DNA from: Asaia bogorensis | Lineage (GTDB): Bacteria; Pseudomonadota; Alphaproteobacteria; Acetobacterales; Acetobacteraceae | Assembly (NCBI GenBank): GCA_945873195.1 | Contig: CAMCDA010000018.1 | Location: forward strand, 1 to 39,016 | Length of the DNA stretch: 39,016 bases | Direction: 5' to 3' | In this document: one piece after another, positions 1 through 8,112 of the stretch | Layout of the letters: each line of letters starts with the position of its first letter | How positions within the stretch are numbered: position 1 is the first letter of the stretch | Notes under the pieces: model-generated | What the model was told of the DNA's origin: nothing | The model's input: the letters and a program-made list of their open reading frames with translations, nothing else | Database searches by the model: none | Program-made: the position numbers and the translations under genes

Positions 1-170
1 CCACCGCCCGGAAACAAGGTTGGAATCTTCTCACGGCCCTCTCGACCACGCCGGCTTCACTCATCCTCGCTTTATCCGGATAACGCTGGCCCCGCCGTAC
101 CTCCACGAGCGCCTTTCTTGCTCACGGTGGGGGGCTTGGGAGTTACAAAATATCGAGAATTGCCACATAA
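1..170. other. Non-coding stretch downstream of egtD
   Basis: I see no convincing gene here. It lies downstream of the egtD stop codon and runs to the window edge. The only structure I noticed is a perfect 12-bp palindrome, TTATCCGGATAA, at 72-83, which could be a protein-binding site or chance. There is no clear terminator hairpin with a T-tract after egtD. Confidence 0.5.
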
Positions 171-1124
171 TTACGACGCATCTTCGTCAAACAGATAAAC
201 CGTGAATAGGCGATTGGGGTCGGTCCACATCCGCGCCAGACGCCAGCCGGAATCCTGGGCCAGGGCAATCAGCCGTTCAGGTGTGTGCTTATAGCTGTTC
301 TCAGTGTGGATTGTCTCCCCTTGGGTGAAACGGATGGGTACGCCGGCGACGGTCACGACCTGATCGACCGTGCTTTCCAGATGCATCTCGATCCGGCTTT
401 CCGCATCGTTCCAGATCGTCCGGTGGCGAAACAACGCCGGGTCGAAATCCGCCGCCGCGTCCCGGTTCAGGCGCGTCAGCAGGTTGAGGTTGAAGGCCGC
501 GGTCACGCCCGCGGCATCGTCATAGGCCGGCACCAGGATGGCGGCGTCCTTGCGGACATCGGCGCCCAGCAGAAACCGCGCATCCGGGCCCAAGGCAAGG
601 CGGGCGCGGTGCATGAAGCCGACCGCCTGGTCCGGTTCAAGATTGCCGATGGTAGAGCCAGGGAAGAACCCCAGGCGGTTCGCGCCCGGCGGCAGGGGGA
701 TCTGGTCCATGAAATCGGCGGCGATCGGAAACACATCCAACGCCGGGAGGCGGTCCCCGAGCCGCTGGCGCACATGATCGAGTTCCCCCGCGGCCACGTC
801 GATCGGGATATAGCGCGTGAAGACCGGGGGGCTTTGCGCCAGCAGGGTCAACGCCTTGGTCTCATCGCTGGCGCCATATTCGACCAGGGTGGAGCCGGGC
901 GGCATCATTCCAGCGACATGTTCGGCCGCCTGGGCGAGCGGGGCTCGTTCGGCGCGGGTGAGGTAGTACTCGGGCAGTTCGGTGATGCGGTAGAACAGCC
1001 GGCAGCCCTCGGCGTCATAGAACAACCAGGGCGGCAGGGTCTTCCTGGCCGCGAGAAGGCCCATCAGCGCGGCGGACACCACGCGCGGGTCGGTGGGGCG
1101 GACTGAACCATCGTCGTTCGGCAT
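171..1124 (-). CDS. egtD: L-histidine N(alpha)-methyltransferase EgtD
   Basis: EgtD trimethylates the alpha-amino group of histidine with three SAM molecules to give hercynine, the first step of ergothioneine synthesis in the cytoplasm. The 317-residue protein has the usual length of the family. It contains the LPEYYLTRAE segment near residue 50 and a SAM-binding GASDETKALTLL segment near residue 84, followed by PGSTIGNLEP, all characteristic of this DUF2260-type methyltransferase. The ATG overlaps the egtB stop codon by one base (TGATG), so the two genes are translationally coupled, as expected for consecutive enzymes of one pathway. No egtC or egtE lies nearby, which fits the shorter proteobacterial arrangement. 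Identification is by family motifs and by the partner gene. Confidence 0.93.
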   Translation of the reverse strand: MPNDDGSVRPTDPRVVSAALMGLLAARKTLPPWLFYDAEGCRLFYRITELPEYYLTRAERAPLAQAAEHVAGMMPPGSTLVEYGASDETKALTLLAQSPPVFTRYIPIDVAAGELDHVRQRLGDRLPALDVFPIAADFMDQIPLPPGANRLGFFPGSTIGNLEPDQAVGFMHRARLALGPDARFLLGADVRKDAAILVPAYDDAAGVTAAFNLNLLTRLNRDAAADFDPALFRHRTIWNDAESRIEMHLESTVDQVVTVAGVPIRFTQGETIHTENSYKHTPERLIALAQDSGWRLARMWTDPNRLFTVYLFDEDAS

Positions 1125-2329
1125 CAGGAATCACGCGCCAGGCGCAAGCCGGAGAACTGCCATCGCTTGTCCGGATGGAAAAAATTCCGATAGGTCGGCC
1201 GCGTATGCCCGGGGGGCGTGGCGAGCGAGCCGCCGCGCAGGACCATCTGGTTCACCATGAACTTGCCGTTGTATTCGCCCACGGCGCCCTCCACCGGGCT
1301 GAACCCGGGATAGGGACGATAGGCGCTGTCGGTCCATTGCCAGACATGGGTATCGGCCTCCCGCATGTCCGGGTCGCGGGCGGCGACTTCCCATTCCGCC
1401 TCGGTCGGCAGGCGGGCGCCGGCCCAGCGGGCGAAGGCGTCGGCTTCGTACCAGGAAACATGGCGGACGGGTGCCTCGGGATCGAGCGGGCGCGGGCCGG
1501 TCGGTTCCATCTGCCACCAGGCGCCATCCTGCTCGAACCAGTGCAGCGGCCCGGTCCAGCCCTGTGCCTGGACGGTGGCCCAACCATCCGACATCCACAG
1601 CGCGGGCGTGGCATAGCCGCCATCCGCGATGAACGCCTGATAGGCGCCGTTGCGCACGAGGTGGGAGGCGATGGCGAAATCCCGCAGCAGCGCGTCATGC
1701 ACGGGGGTTTCATTGTCGAAGCAGAAGCCCGGGCCGGCGTGCCCGATCCGGTGGATGCCGCCCGCGATGGGAATGAACCGGGTCGGTCCCGGGGCAGCCG
1801 CCGGGACGAACCCGTCGCGGGCCATGGCCGGGCGCAGCGGGTTCTGGGCGAAGGCGTGCAGCATGTCGGTGACCAACAGCTCCTGGTGCTGCTGTTCGTG
1901 GTTCAGGCCGAGTTCGACCAGCGCCGCGAGGTCTTGGGGATGCGGGTCGGCGAGGAAGCGCTCCATCGCCGCGTCGACATGCGCGCGATAGGCCGTCACC
2001 TGGTCAGCCGAGGGGCGGGTCAGCAGCCCCCGCATCGGGCGCGGGTGACGGGCGCCCACGGCTTCGTAATACGAATTGAACAGGAACCGGAACATCTCGT
2101 CGAACACCGCGTAGCCCCGCATGTTCGGGACGAGGATGAACTGCTCGAAGAACCAGGTCGTGTGGGCGCGGTGCCATTTGGCCGGACTGGCGTCGGGCAT
2201 GGACTGCACGCCCTGATCCTCGGGCGTCAGGTCCTGGACCAGACGATCGGTATGGGCTCGGAGGGCGGCGTAGCGCGCGCGCGGGTCGCCTGCCTGGGAC
2301 CAGGCTGCGGCGTGGGACAGAGTGTCCAT
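1124..2329 (-). CDS. egtB: Ergothioneine sulfoxide synthase EgtB
   Basis: EgtB is a non-heme iron oxygenase that joins hercynine to a thiol (gamma-glutamylcysteine or cysteine) with O2 to give the sulfoxide precursor of ergothioneine. Its N-terminal DinB-like domain carries the iron-binding HX3HXE motif (H144, H148, E150 counted from the chosen start) and a further histidine in KWHRAHTTWF near residue 53. The C-terminal half is an FGE-sulfatase/C-type-lectin fold ending with LRGGSLATPPGHTRPTYRNF. The frame is open upstream to 2398, but I chose the ATG at 2329: it follows a strong GGAGGAA ribosome-binding site and gives the usual DinB start, with 401 residues. The gene is coupled to egtD by a one-base overlap. 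Confidence 0.93.
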   Translation of the reverse strand: MDTLSHAAAWSQAGDPRARYAALRAHTDRLVQDLTPEDQGVQSMPDASPAKWHRAHTTWFFEQFILVPNMRGYAVFDEMFRFLFNSYYEAVGARHPRPMRGLLTRPSADQVTAYRAHVDAAMERFLADPHPQDLAALVELGLNHEQQHQELLVTDMLHAFAQNPLRPAMARDGFVPAAAPGPTRFIPIAGGIHRIGHAGPGFCFDNETPVHDALLRDFAIASHLVRNGAYQAFIADGGYATPALWMSDGWATVQAQGWTGPLHWFEQDGAWWQMEPTGPRPLDPEAPVRHVSWYEADAFARWAGARLPTEAEWEVAARDPDMREADTHVWQWTDSAYRPYPGFSPVEGAVGEYNGKFMVNQMVLRGGSLATPPGHTRPTYRNFFHPDKRWQFSGLRLARDS

Positions 2330-2584
2330 GCGGTTCCTCCGGGCGGCCGAGCGAGACGGTATTATGACAGGGGCGGACGTAGGCCGGAAGGGAGGCATGC
2401 GGGACTTGCCCAGGGCGTCCGCTCACCGGACAAGGGGTACGACCGTCTGAAATTCTTGCATGGCTCCATCAGGGCCCAAAATGTTCGTGATTTGTTTCTT
2501 TTATCCGATCGGACCTGATGAAGGCAAGCGTAACAAACCCCAACACCCGCCGGTCCGACTCGATCACGAAATTACCGCAAGGCA
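2330..2584. other. Intergenic region upstream of egtB holding a dispersed repeat
   Basis: This 255-bp stretch separates the hemY stop from the egtB start, both on the minus strand. It holds the egtB ribosome-binding site and presumably the egtB promoter; CATAAT read on the minus strand at 2366-2361 is a possible -10, without a good -35. Its middle (2422-2530) matches a sequence found upstream of rlpA, described separately as a repeat. No gene is visible. Confidence 0.6.
2422..2530. repeat. Dispersed repeat, copy A (upstream of egtB)
   Basis: This roughly 109-bp segment aligns over its whole length, with scattered mismatches, to 15782-15892. Shared blocks include CTCACCGGACA(A/T)GGGGT at the left, (G/A)TTC-N7-GTT(T/C) in the middle and CCGATCG-ACC(C/T)GAT followed by AAGGCAA at the right. 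Both copies stand between a minus-strand stop codon and a minus-strand start codon. The internal GTTCGTGATTTGTTT (2483-2497) resembles the alphaproteobacterial LexA box GTTC-N7-GTTC with one mismatch. The family is not one I can name. Confidence 0.7.
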
Positions 2585-3859
2585 TCAAGCCCCAGACAGG
2601 GCCACAATTGACGGTGCCGCCCCCCACCGGAGCCCACCCGCCGTCAGGCAGGACGGGCACGCGGGCGCCCAGGCCGGCGCCGGCGTATTGCAGGCAAAAC
2701 AGCGCCAACCCGGATCGGGATCGGCCACGGCCGCATGCTGCAGAGCATCCCGCTGCGCCGCGCGACCTTCCTCGGTATCGCCGCGCTCCTTCTCCTCAAC
2801 CGCTGCCCGCAGCAACCATACCCGGCGCTGATTGACGCCCTGTGTCCGCAGGACATCCACGTGGTGGCGCGCCTCTCCCGTCAGGCCTGCCTCCAGCGCG
2901 GTGCGGGCCAGCAGAAAATGGCTTTCCGTATGGTCCGGATTGCCCGCCACCAGCTTCTGCGCTGCCTGGGCGCGCGCCAGCCGATCCTCGATCGGGCGCA
3001 GCAGGAAAGCGGCCAAATCGGGATGGGGTGCGGTTTTCCACCCATCCTGGATCACCGACACAGCCCGCGATTCCTGGTTCGCTCGGCGGTACTGTTCGGC
3101 ATGCGCCAGGACCGCCTCGCTCAGCGACGGGTCCTGCTTCAAGGCCTGCCGCGCGAGGCGCTTGGCCCGGGTTTCATCGGGGTCGACACGGGATGAGGCA
3201 GCCGCCAAGGCCGCGCGCGCGGAGTCGGTGTCGGCGAGTTCCAACGCCTCCGCCCAATGATTGGCGCGGATCGCGAGATGGGCACGTTCCTCCCGCAGCC
3301 ATTTCGCGCCGGGATGCGCGGCCTCCGCCTGGCGGGCCAGCGCCGCGGCCTCAGCCCAGTCCTCCCGGGCGATGGCCTGACGCAGCAGGCCGCGAAATCC
3401 AAGGAACGCCGCGTCCGGACGGGACGACAGGGCGCGGAACGCTTGTTCAGCCTCATCCTCACGCCCCGCCAGCCGGCCGGCCTCGGCGACCAGCAACAGG
3501 GTTTGCGGGGTGTCGCCTAGAAGCGATCGAGCCTTGCCGGCTTCGCGGCGGGCGTCGCCCTGGGCACCGGCCGCGAGAGCCAGCAGCGCCTTGGTAACCG
3601 ACTCATCGCCATGCCGCCGGCGCCGTTCCCGCCGCCAGCTGCCCGCGGAGCTGGGCAGGCGCAGGATCGCGCCCGCAAACCGGATCGTGACATGCAGGAT
3701 CGCGAAGACCAGCAGCAACCCGACCAGGGCCACCGGGGTCGCCATGTCGATCGTAATCGTGCCGATCCGGGCGGAAACGGTGCCAGGAAGCCCGAACAAT
3801 GCCCAAGCGGCGGCAAGTGCCACGGCCCCGGAAACGAGAATGAAAAGGACCGGGCGCAT
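2585..3859 (-). CDS. hemY: HemY N-terminal-domain TPR membrane protein
   Basis: This is the alphaproteobacterial HemY-type protein of the hemCD gene neighbourhood, an inner-membrane TPR protein of unclear biochemical role in heme synthesis; it is not the protoporphyrinogen oxidase also called HemY in other bacteria. It has two N-terminal membrane segments (about residues 2-22 and 43-66), an Arg-rich cytoplasmic linker, then helical TPR-like repeats rich in Ala and Arg. The C-terminus carries a zinc-ribbon-like pair CFAC (387-390) and CPSC (401-404), typical of the alphaproteobacterial form. I chose the ATG at 3859, which overlaps the upstream stop by one base (TGATG) and starts just before the first membrane segment; the open frame extends to 3928. 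The protein has 424 residues. Confidence 0.85.
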   Translation of the reverse strand: MRPVLFILVSGAVALAAAWALFGLPGTVSARIGTITIDMATPVALVGLLLVFAILHVTIRFAGAILRLPSSAGSWRRERRRRHGDESVTKALLALAAGAQGDARREAGKARSLLGDTPQTLLLVAEAGRLAGREDEAEQAFRALSSRPDAAFLGFRGLLRQAIAREDWAEAAALARQAEAAHPGAKWLREERAHLAIRANHWAEALELADTDSARAALAAASSRVDPDETRAKRLARQALKQDPSLSEAVLAHAEQYRRANQESRAVSVIQDGWKTAPHPDLAAFLLRPIEDRLARAQAAQKLVAGNPDHTESHFLLARTALEAGLTGEARHHVDVLRTQGVNQRRVWLLRAAVEEKERGDTEEGRAAQRDALQHAAVADPDPGWRCFACNTPAPAWAPACPSCLTAGGLRWGAAPSIVALSGA

Positions 3860-5259
3860 CAGCCGCGCGCGGCCATGGTTGCCAGCGCCGCGCGGGCATC
3901 CAGCAGAGCCTTCGCATCCGCCAGCCAACCGGCGGCGGCCTGGGCGGGCTCCGCCGTCAGCGCGCCGAGCGCCTGGACCACGCCGGCCAGATCGCCCGCG
4001 TCGAGCGCGGTTTGGGCTTTCGCCAAAGTGCCGATGACCCCATCGCCGATCAGCACCTGATCACCCTGGCGCACGGTCACGAGATCCTGCACCCGATCCC
4101 ACACCCGGGTGGAAAAGGGCTTGCCGTCGACATCCGGCCGGTGCGCGGCGCGAACCGCGCGCTCCATGACCGGAAAGCTCAGGCGCAACCCTGCCTCAGT
4201 GGGCGGATTGACGTCTGCGAACCGCGCCAGGGCGGGTGGGGCGTCCGGCAGGGCTCCAAGTTTATGGCCACCGGCCAGGGCGGCTTCGGCGCCACGCAGC
4301 CGAGCCAGGCGGGTGGCGCGTTCGGCGAGGGCGGCGACCTGGGTTGCGCCGGCCTCGACCTTGGCCAGCCGGGCATCGGTGGCGTCCAGCCGGCGCCCAT
4401 CCTCGGCGATGCGGGCGGTGACACCTTCAAGCCGCCCGCTGACGGCGTCGAGGCGGTCGGGTGTGCGTGGATCGGCGACCGGCCGCTTTTCGAGGGCGGC
4501 GATCTGCTCCTCGAGTGGTGTCAGGTTGGGAACGGCGCGCTTTTCCAGCGTCTCGATCCGGGTGGAGAGCACCCGCTGCTCCTCCCGCGCCTTCTGCTCC
4601 AACGCGACGACCCGGCCGGTCACGGCGGACAGGTCGCGGACCGAGGCTTTTTCAATCGCATCGACGCGGGCGGCGGTCGCTTCCTGATCCGCGGCCACCT
4701 TTTGCTCCATGGCGACGACGCGCGCCTGGAGCGCCACGGGATCGGTCATCCGGCGCTGTTCCAGGGCTTCAACTCGGGCTTGAAGCCCGTCCTGGCCGGT
4801 TGATGGCTTCTGTTCCAGCGACTGCAGCCGGGTCTGGAGTGTCCCGAGATAGCCGCTCAGGCGTTGGTCCAGGGTGTCCAGGCGCGCGGCCAGGGCGCCG
4901 GGTTCAGCCTCGGCGGTCGGGCGGTTGAGCCGCTGCTCCAGCGCGTCGATTCGTGCCAGGACCGGCGCGGTATCCGGCTGCGGCGCCTGTTCCAGCCGCT
5001 GCAGCCGGGCGCCGATGGCGGCAAGCGCGGGTGTTGGATCGGCGGCGGCAGGGTGCGCGGGCGGGTTGCTGGCCTGCCACCACAAGCCGGCATTGCTTGC
5101 CGCCAGGATAACGATTGCCAGCGCTAACAGCGGCATCCAGGGCGTGCGCGGGTCCGCGGGGTGGGACGATTCGGCTGGGGAGGAGGAAGCGGCAACCGGG
5201 CGGAAGCCTCCTGGGCCAGAGGCAGGCGGCGGGGCGGGAACGTCGGGGGTTTCGTTCAT
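3859..5259 (-). CDS. Mitofilin-like inner-membrane coiled-coil protein (COG4223)
   Basis: This resembles the alphaproteobacterial homologue of mitochondrial Mic60/mitofilin, which helps shape the inner membrane. The 466-residue protein has a Pro/Ser/Ala-rich N-terminus, one membrane segment at about 41-61 (starting WMPLLALAIVILAAS), a long periplasmic coiled-coil region and a C-terminal helical domain from about 335. Residues 123-266 are eight consecutive 18-residue units with consensus LxARVxALEQ, described as a finding. The start at 5259 overlaps the hemD stop as ATGA; the open frame runs further upstream to 5574 through hemD, but that part is Arg/Pro-rich shadow sequence. Position between hemD and the HemY-type gene is the usual alphaproteobacterial order and supports the call. 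Confidence 0.85.
   Translation of the reverse strand: MNETPDVPAPPPASGPGGFRPVAASSSPAESSHPADPRTPWMPLLALAIVILAASNAGLWWQASNPPAHPAAADPTPALAAIGARLQRLEQAPQPDTAPVLARIDALEQRLNRPTAEAEPGALAARLDTLDQRLSGYLGTLQTRLQSLEQKPSTGQDGLQARVEALEQRRMTDPVALQARVVAMEQKVAADQEATAARVDAIEKASVRDLSAVTGRVVALEQKAREEQRVLSTRIETLEKRAVPNLTPLEEQIAALEKRPVADPRTPDRLDAVSGRLEGVTARIAEDGRRLDATDARLAKVEAGATQVAALAERATRLARLRGAEAALAGGHKLGALPDAPPALARFADVNPPTEAGLRLSFPVMERAVRAAHRPDVDGKPFSTRVWDRVQDLVTVRQGDQVLIGDGVIGTLAKAQTALDAGDLAGVVQALGALTAEPAQAAAGWLADAKALLDARAALATMAARG
4462..4893 (-). repeat. Eight tandem 18-residue (54-bp) coding repeats in the mitofilin-like gene
   Basis: Translated residues 123-266 divide without gaps into eight units of exactly 18 residues. 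Each begins with a variant of LxARVxALEQ and ends in a variable, often Pro- or Asp-containing tail. Examples of unit heads are LAARLDTLDQ, LQTRLQSLEQ, LQARVEALEQ, LQARVVAMEQ, VTGRVVALEQ and LEEQIAALEK. The repeat is clear at protein level; I did not quantify DNA-level identity. Confidence 0.85.
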
Positions 5260-6071
5260 CGTAGAAGCGCCAACATGGCATCCTGGTTCGGACTGGCGGC
5301 GACGTGGATGGCGCCCCAGGGGTGTCTCTGTAATGCCACGCCCACCGCCGGGCTGATAGCCAAAGCTTCGTGGCACCGGATTGTGTCTTCGATTCCAGCC
5401 GCTTGCAGAAGGTGACCGAAGACGCGCGCGGCCTCGGCGGAGAAGAACAGAACCGTGGCGGGCTGGCGATCGAGCAGCATCTGGCTCGCCGCCACCGGCA
5501 GGCGGGTGGCGGGGCGGGTGCGATAGGCGACCCGGCGGATGACCCGGAAGCGACGCTGTCGGAGCAGCACGCAAAGCGGGGCGCCAAGCCCGGCCCCGGT
5601 GACGAGCAGCAGGGTCCCGTCGGTGGGTCGGGCCTGGGCGGCGATCAAGGCGGCGAGCGCGATGGCGTCGCCGCCGGCGCTGCGAGTGTTGGTGAACCCC
5701 GCGCGCCGCGCCCGGGTCGCGGTTGCGTCGCCCACCGTCCAGGTTGGCAGACCGTGGTAGGCCGGCGGGATGGGAGCGATGGCATTGCCGCTTGTCAGCA
5801 CCAGCGCCGCGACGGCGGTGGGCGGCGGCAAGCGGGCGGCCAGGGTCTCGATGTCCTGCAACGGCGCCTTGAACGGGATCAGGCCCAGCGCGGTGATCCG
5901 CTCCGCGGTCTCGGTCGCGCCCGGCTCGGGTCTCGTGATCAGAACGCGGCGATGCGCCCTGGCAGCCGGACCCAACGGGGGTGCTGGCGTCGGGCCGGAA
6001 TCAGGCAAACAGGTCGCGCGGGCTGTCGGCGCGCAGATGGCCACCGAGCTCCCGCCCGATCCGTTCGGCAT
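5256..6071 (-). CDS. hemD: Uroporphyrinogen-III synthase HemD
   Basis: HemD cyclises and inverts ring D of hydroxymethylbilane to give uroporphyrinogen III. The family start RVLITRPEPGA lies near residue 42, followed by the two-lobed Rossmann-like fold with VLTSGNAI near residue 91 and VLFFSAEAARVF towards the end of the second lobe. Sequence is weakly conserved in this family, so position directly after hemC counts heavily. The ATG at 6071 overlaps hemC by 71 bases and adds about 40 unconserved residues; a TTG at 5975, lying beyond the hemC stop, is an alternative start, and neither has a clear ribosome-binding site. The stop overlaps the mitofilin-like gene as ATGA. Confidence 0.88.
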   Translation of the reverse strand: MPNGSGGSSVAICAPTARATCLPDSGPTPAPPLGPAARAHRRVLITRPEPGATETAERITALGLIPFKAPLQDIETLAARLPPPTAVAALVLTSGNAIAPIPPAYHGLPTWTVGDATATRARRAGFTNTRSAGGDAIALAALIAAQARPTDGTLLLVTGAGLGAPLCVLLRQRRFRVIRRVAYRTRPATRLPVAASQMLLDRQPATVLFFSAEAARVFGHLLQAAGIEDTIRCHEALAISPAVGVALQRHPWGAIHVAASPNQDAMLALLR

Positions 6072-7005
6072 CGGCGGCCGACCCGTGCAGGCTGTTTTTC
6101 AGCAGGAAGGAGCCGTCGGTACGGGCAACAAGGCCTGTCAGATGCAGTTCACCGGTCGGCAGCAGACGGGCATAGCCGCCGATCGGGGTACGGCAGGATC
6201 CATCGAGTTCCGCCAGCATCGCCCGTTCAGCGGTGGAGACGGCTTTCGCCTCCGGGTCCTCGATCGCACTGAGCAGGTCCCGCAACTCGGTGTCGGCGGC
6301 GCGGACGGTGATGCCGACGATGCCCTGGCCGGCGGCCGGCACCATCGCGTCAGGATCAAGCACGAGGGAGGCCCGATCCTCCAGCCCCAGGCGCCGCAGC
6401 CCGGCGAGCGCGAGGAGGGACGCGGCGCACTCCCCGGCGGCGAGCTTGGACAGCCGGGTCTGCACGTTGCCGCGCAGGGTGACGATATGCAGGTCGGGGC
6501 GGGCATGCAGCAGTTGGGCCTGCCGCCGGACGGACGACGTGCCGATGATCGCGCCGCCGGGCAGGCAGGCATAGGGATCGGCGGCATCGACCGGCTGGCA
6601 GTTGGGCCCCAGGATCAGGGCGTCGCGGGCGTCTTCCCGCCGCATGGTGCAGGCCAGGACGATGCCGGGCGGCAGCTCGGTTTCCAGGTCCTTGAGGCTG
6701 TGGACCGCGAAATCGATGCGACCATCCAGCAGGGCCTCATGGATTTCCTTGGCGAACAGCCCCTTTCCGCCGATATCCGCGAGGCGGCGATCCTGGACGA
6801 TATCGCCCGTTGTATTGATCGCGTGCTCCTCGAACACCTCCAGCCCGCGCAGCACGGGGCAGAAGGTGGTCAGGACCTGGAGGAAATGCCGGGTCTGATA
6901 CAACGCGAGCGGTGAGCCGCGCGTGCCGACCCGCAGCGGCAAGGCGCGCCGGTGGGCGCGGACCGTCGGATGGGGGGCGGCGGATTGGGGCGTGGCGGCT
7001 GTCAT
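6001..7005 (-). CDS. hemC: Porphobilinogen deaminase HemC
   Basis: HemC (hydroxymethylbilane synthase) polymerises four porphobilinogens into hydroxymethylbilane in the cytoplasm. The 334-residue protein shows the family landmarks in order: LRVGTRGSPLAL near the start, HSLKDLETELP, GTSSVRRQAQL with the substrate-binding arginines, LRGNVQTRL, AAGQGIVGI, and ELDGSCRTPIGG containing the cysteine that carries the dipyrromethane cofactor. The ATG at 7005 follows an AGGAC ribosome-binding site. Only 36 bp separate it from the divergent tsaD start, so the two promoters must overlap each other or the flanking coding sequence. It is the first gene of the hemC-hemD-mitofilin-hemY operon. Confidence 0.96.
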   Translation of the reverse strand: MTAATPQSAAPHPTVRAHRRALPLRVGTRGSPLALYQTRHFLQVLTTFCPVLRGLEVFEEHAINTTGDIVQDRRLADIGGKGLFAKEIHEALLDGRIDFAVHSLKDLETELPPGIVLACTMRREDARDALILGPNCQPVDAADPYACLPGGAIIGTSSVRRQAQLLHARPDLHIVTLRGNVQTRLSKLAAGECAASLLALAGLRRLGLEDRASLVLDPDAMVPAAGQGIVGITVRAADTELRDLLSAIEDPEAKAVSTAERAMLAELDGSCRTPIGGYARLLPTGELHLTGLVARTDGSFLLKNSLHGSAADAERIGRELGGHLRADSPRDLFA

Positions 7006-7041
7006 CGTCGCGTCCTATTACTGCGGCCAGCCGAGGGAAAG

Positions 7042-8112
7042 ATGGGAAATGTGTTGAACGGCCCGATACTGGGTCTCGAGTCGTCCTGTGATGAAACGGC
7101 CACGGCGGTGCTGGCCCCCGATGGGCGCGTCCTGGCCGAGGCTGTTCTGAGCCAGGAACAGGATCACGCGCCGTTTGGCGGCGTTGTGCCCGAGATCGCG
7201 GCGCGTGCGCATCTGGCTGTTCTGCCCCGGCAGATCGCGCAGGTTCTCGCGCGCGCCGGGCTCGGCTTCGGCGATCTGGCGGCCGTCGCGGCGAGCGCGG
7301 GGCCGGGGTTGATCGGCGGGCTGATCGTCGGCAGCCAGGTCGCCAAAGGCATCGCCGTGGCGCGGGGCATCCCTTACGTCGCGGTCAATCATCTGGAGGC
7401 GCATGCCGTGACCCCCCGGTTGCCGGGGCTAGTCGAGGGCGGCGCGCCGTTCCCGTATCTGCTGCTGCTGATCTCCGGCGGGCACTGCCAATGCGTTGCG
7501 GTGGAGGGCATTGGCCAGCATACCCGCCTGGGCGGCACCGTGGATGACGCCGCCGGAGAGGCCTTCGACAAGGTTGCCAAGCTGCTCGGCCTGGGTTGGC
7601 CAGGCGGCCCCGCGTTGGAGAAACTGGCGGCCGAGGGCGATCCCGCCCGCCACGCCCTCCCACGGCCGATGCTGGGACGGGCGGGCTGCGATTTCAGTTT
7701 TTCCGGGCTGAAGACGGCGGTGGCGCAGGCGGTCGGGAAGCTGGGTGCCGGCGCCCTTTCGCGTCCGGTGGCGGCGGATATCGCCGCGGGGTTCCAGCGC
7801 GCGGTGGCCGAGGTGCTGGCGGATCGCGCCGCCCATGCGATGGCGATGATGCGGGAGCGGGCAGGTCCCAAGGCCGATCTCCTGATCGTAGCCGGCGGCG
7901 TGGCGGCCAACGGCGCGGTCCGTTCCTCCCTGAGTGTCGCGGCCGATCGCGCCGGATTTCGGCTGGTCGCGCCGCCGGTGCGGCTGTGTACCGACAATGC
8001 CGTGATGGTTGCCTGGGCGGCGATCGAGCGACTTCGCCTCGGCCTGACGGACGGCCTGGATTTCGCGCCTCGGCCCCGCTGGCCGCTGGAAACGCTGGGT
8101 TCGGCGGGATGA
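7042..8112 (+). CDS. tsaD: tRNA N6-adenosine threonylcarbamoyltransferase TsaD
   Basis: TsaD transfers the threonylcarbamoyl group from TC-AMP to A37 of tRNAs reading ANN codons, working with TsaB and TsaE. The 356-residue protein starts ILGLESSCDETATAV, carries the metal-binding HLEAH motif (H117, H121), the SGGH motif near 157 and DDAAGEAFDKVAKLLGL, all hallmarks of the Kae1/YgjD family. I chose the ATG at 7042, preceded by GAGGGA; the frame is open back to 6952 inside the divergent hemC gene. The stop overlaps the next start as ATGA. Confidence 0.96.
   Translation: MGNVLNGPILGLESSCDETATAVLAPDGRVLAEAVLSQEQDHAPFGGVVPEIAARAHLAVLPRQIAQVLARAGLGFGDLAAVAASAGPGLIGGLIVGSQVAKGIAVARGIPYVAVNHLEAHAVTPRLPGLVEGGAPFPYLLLLISGGHCQCVAVEGIGQHTRLGGTVDDAAGEAFDKVAKLLGLGWPGGPALEKLAAEGDPARHALPRPMLGRAGCDFSFSGLKTAVAQAVGKLGAGALSRPVAADIAAGFQRAVAEVLADRAAHAMAMMRERAGPKADLLIVAGGVAANGAVRSSLSVAADRAGFRLVAPPVRLCTDNAVMVAWAAIERLRLGLTDGLDFAPRPRWPLETLGSAG

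Noticed and set aside
20-205. 61-codon open frame at the left edge
   Set aside because: It has no ribosome-binding site and no recognisable family, and it overlaps the end of egtD on the other strand.
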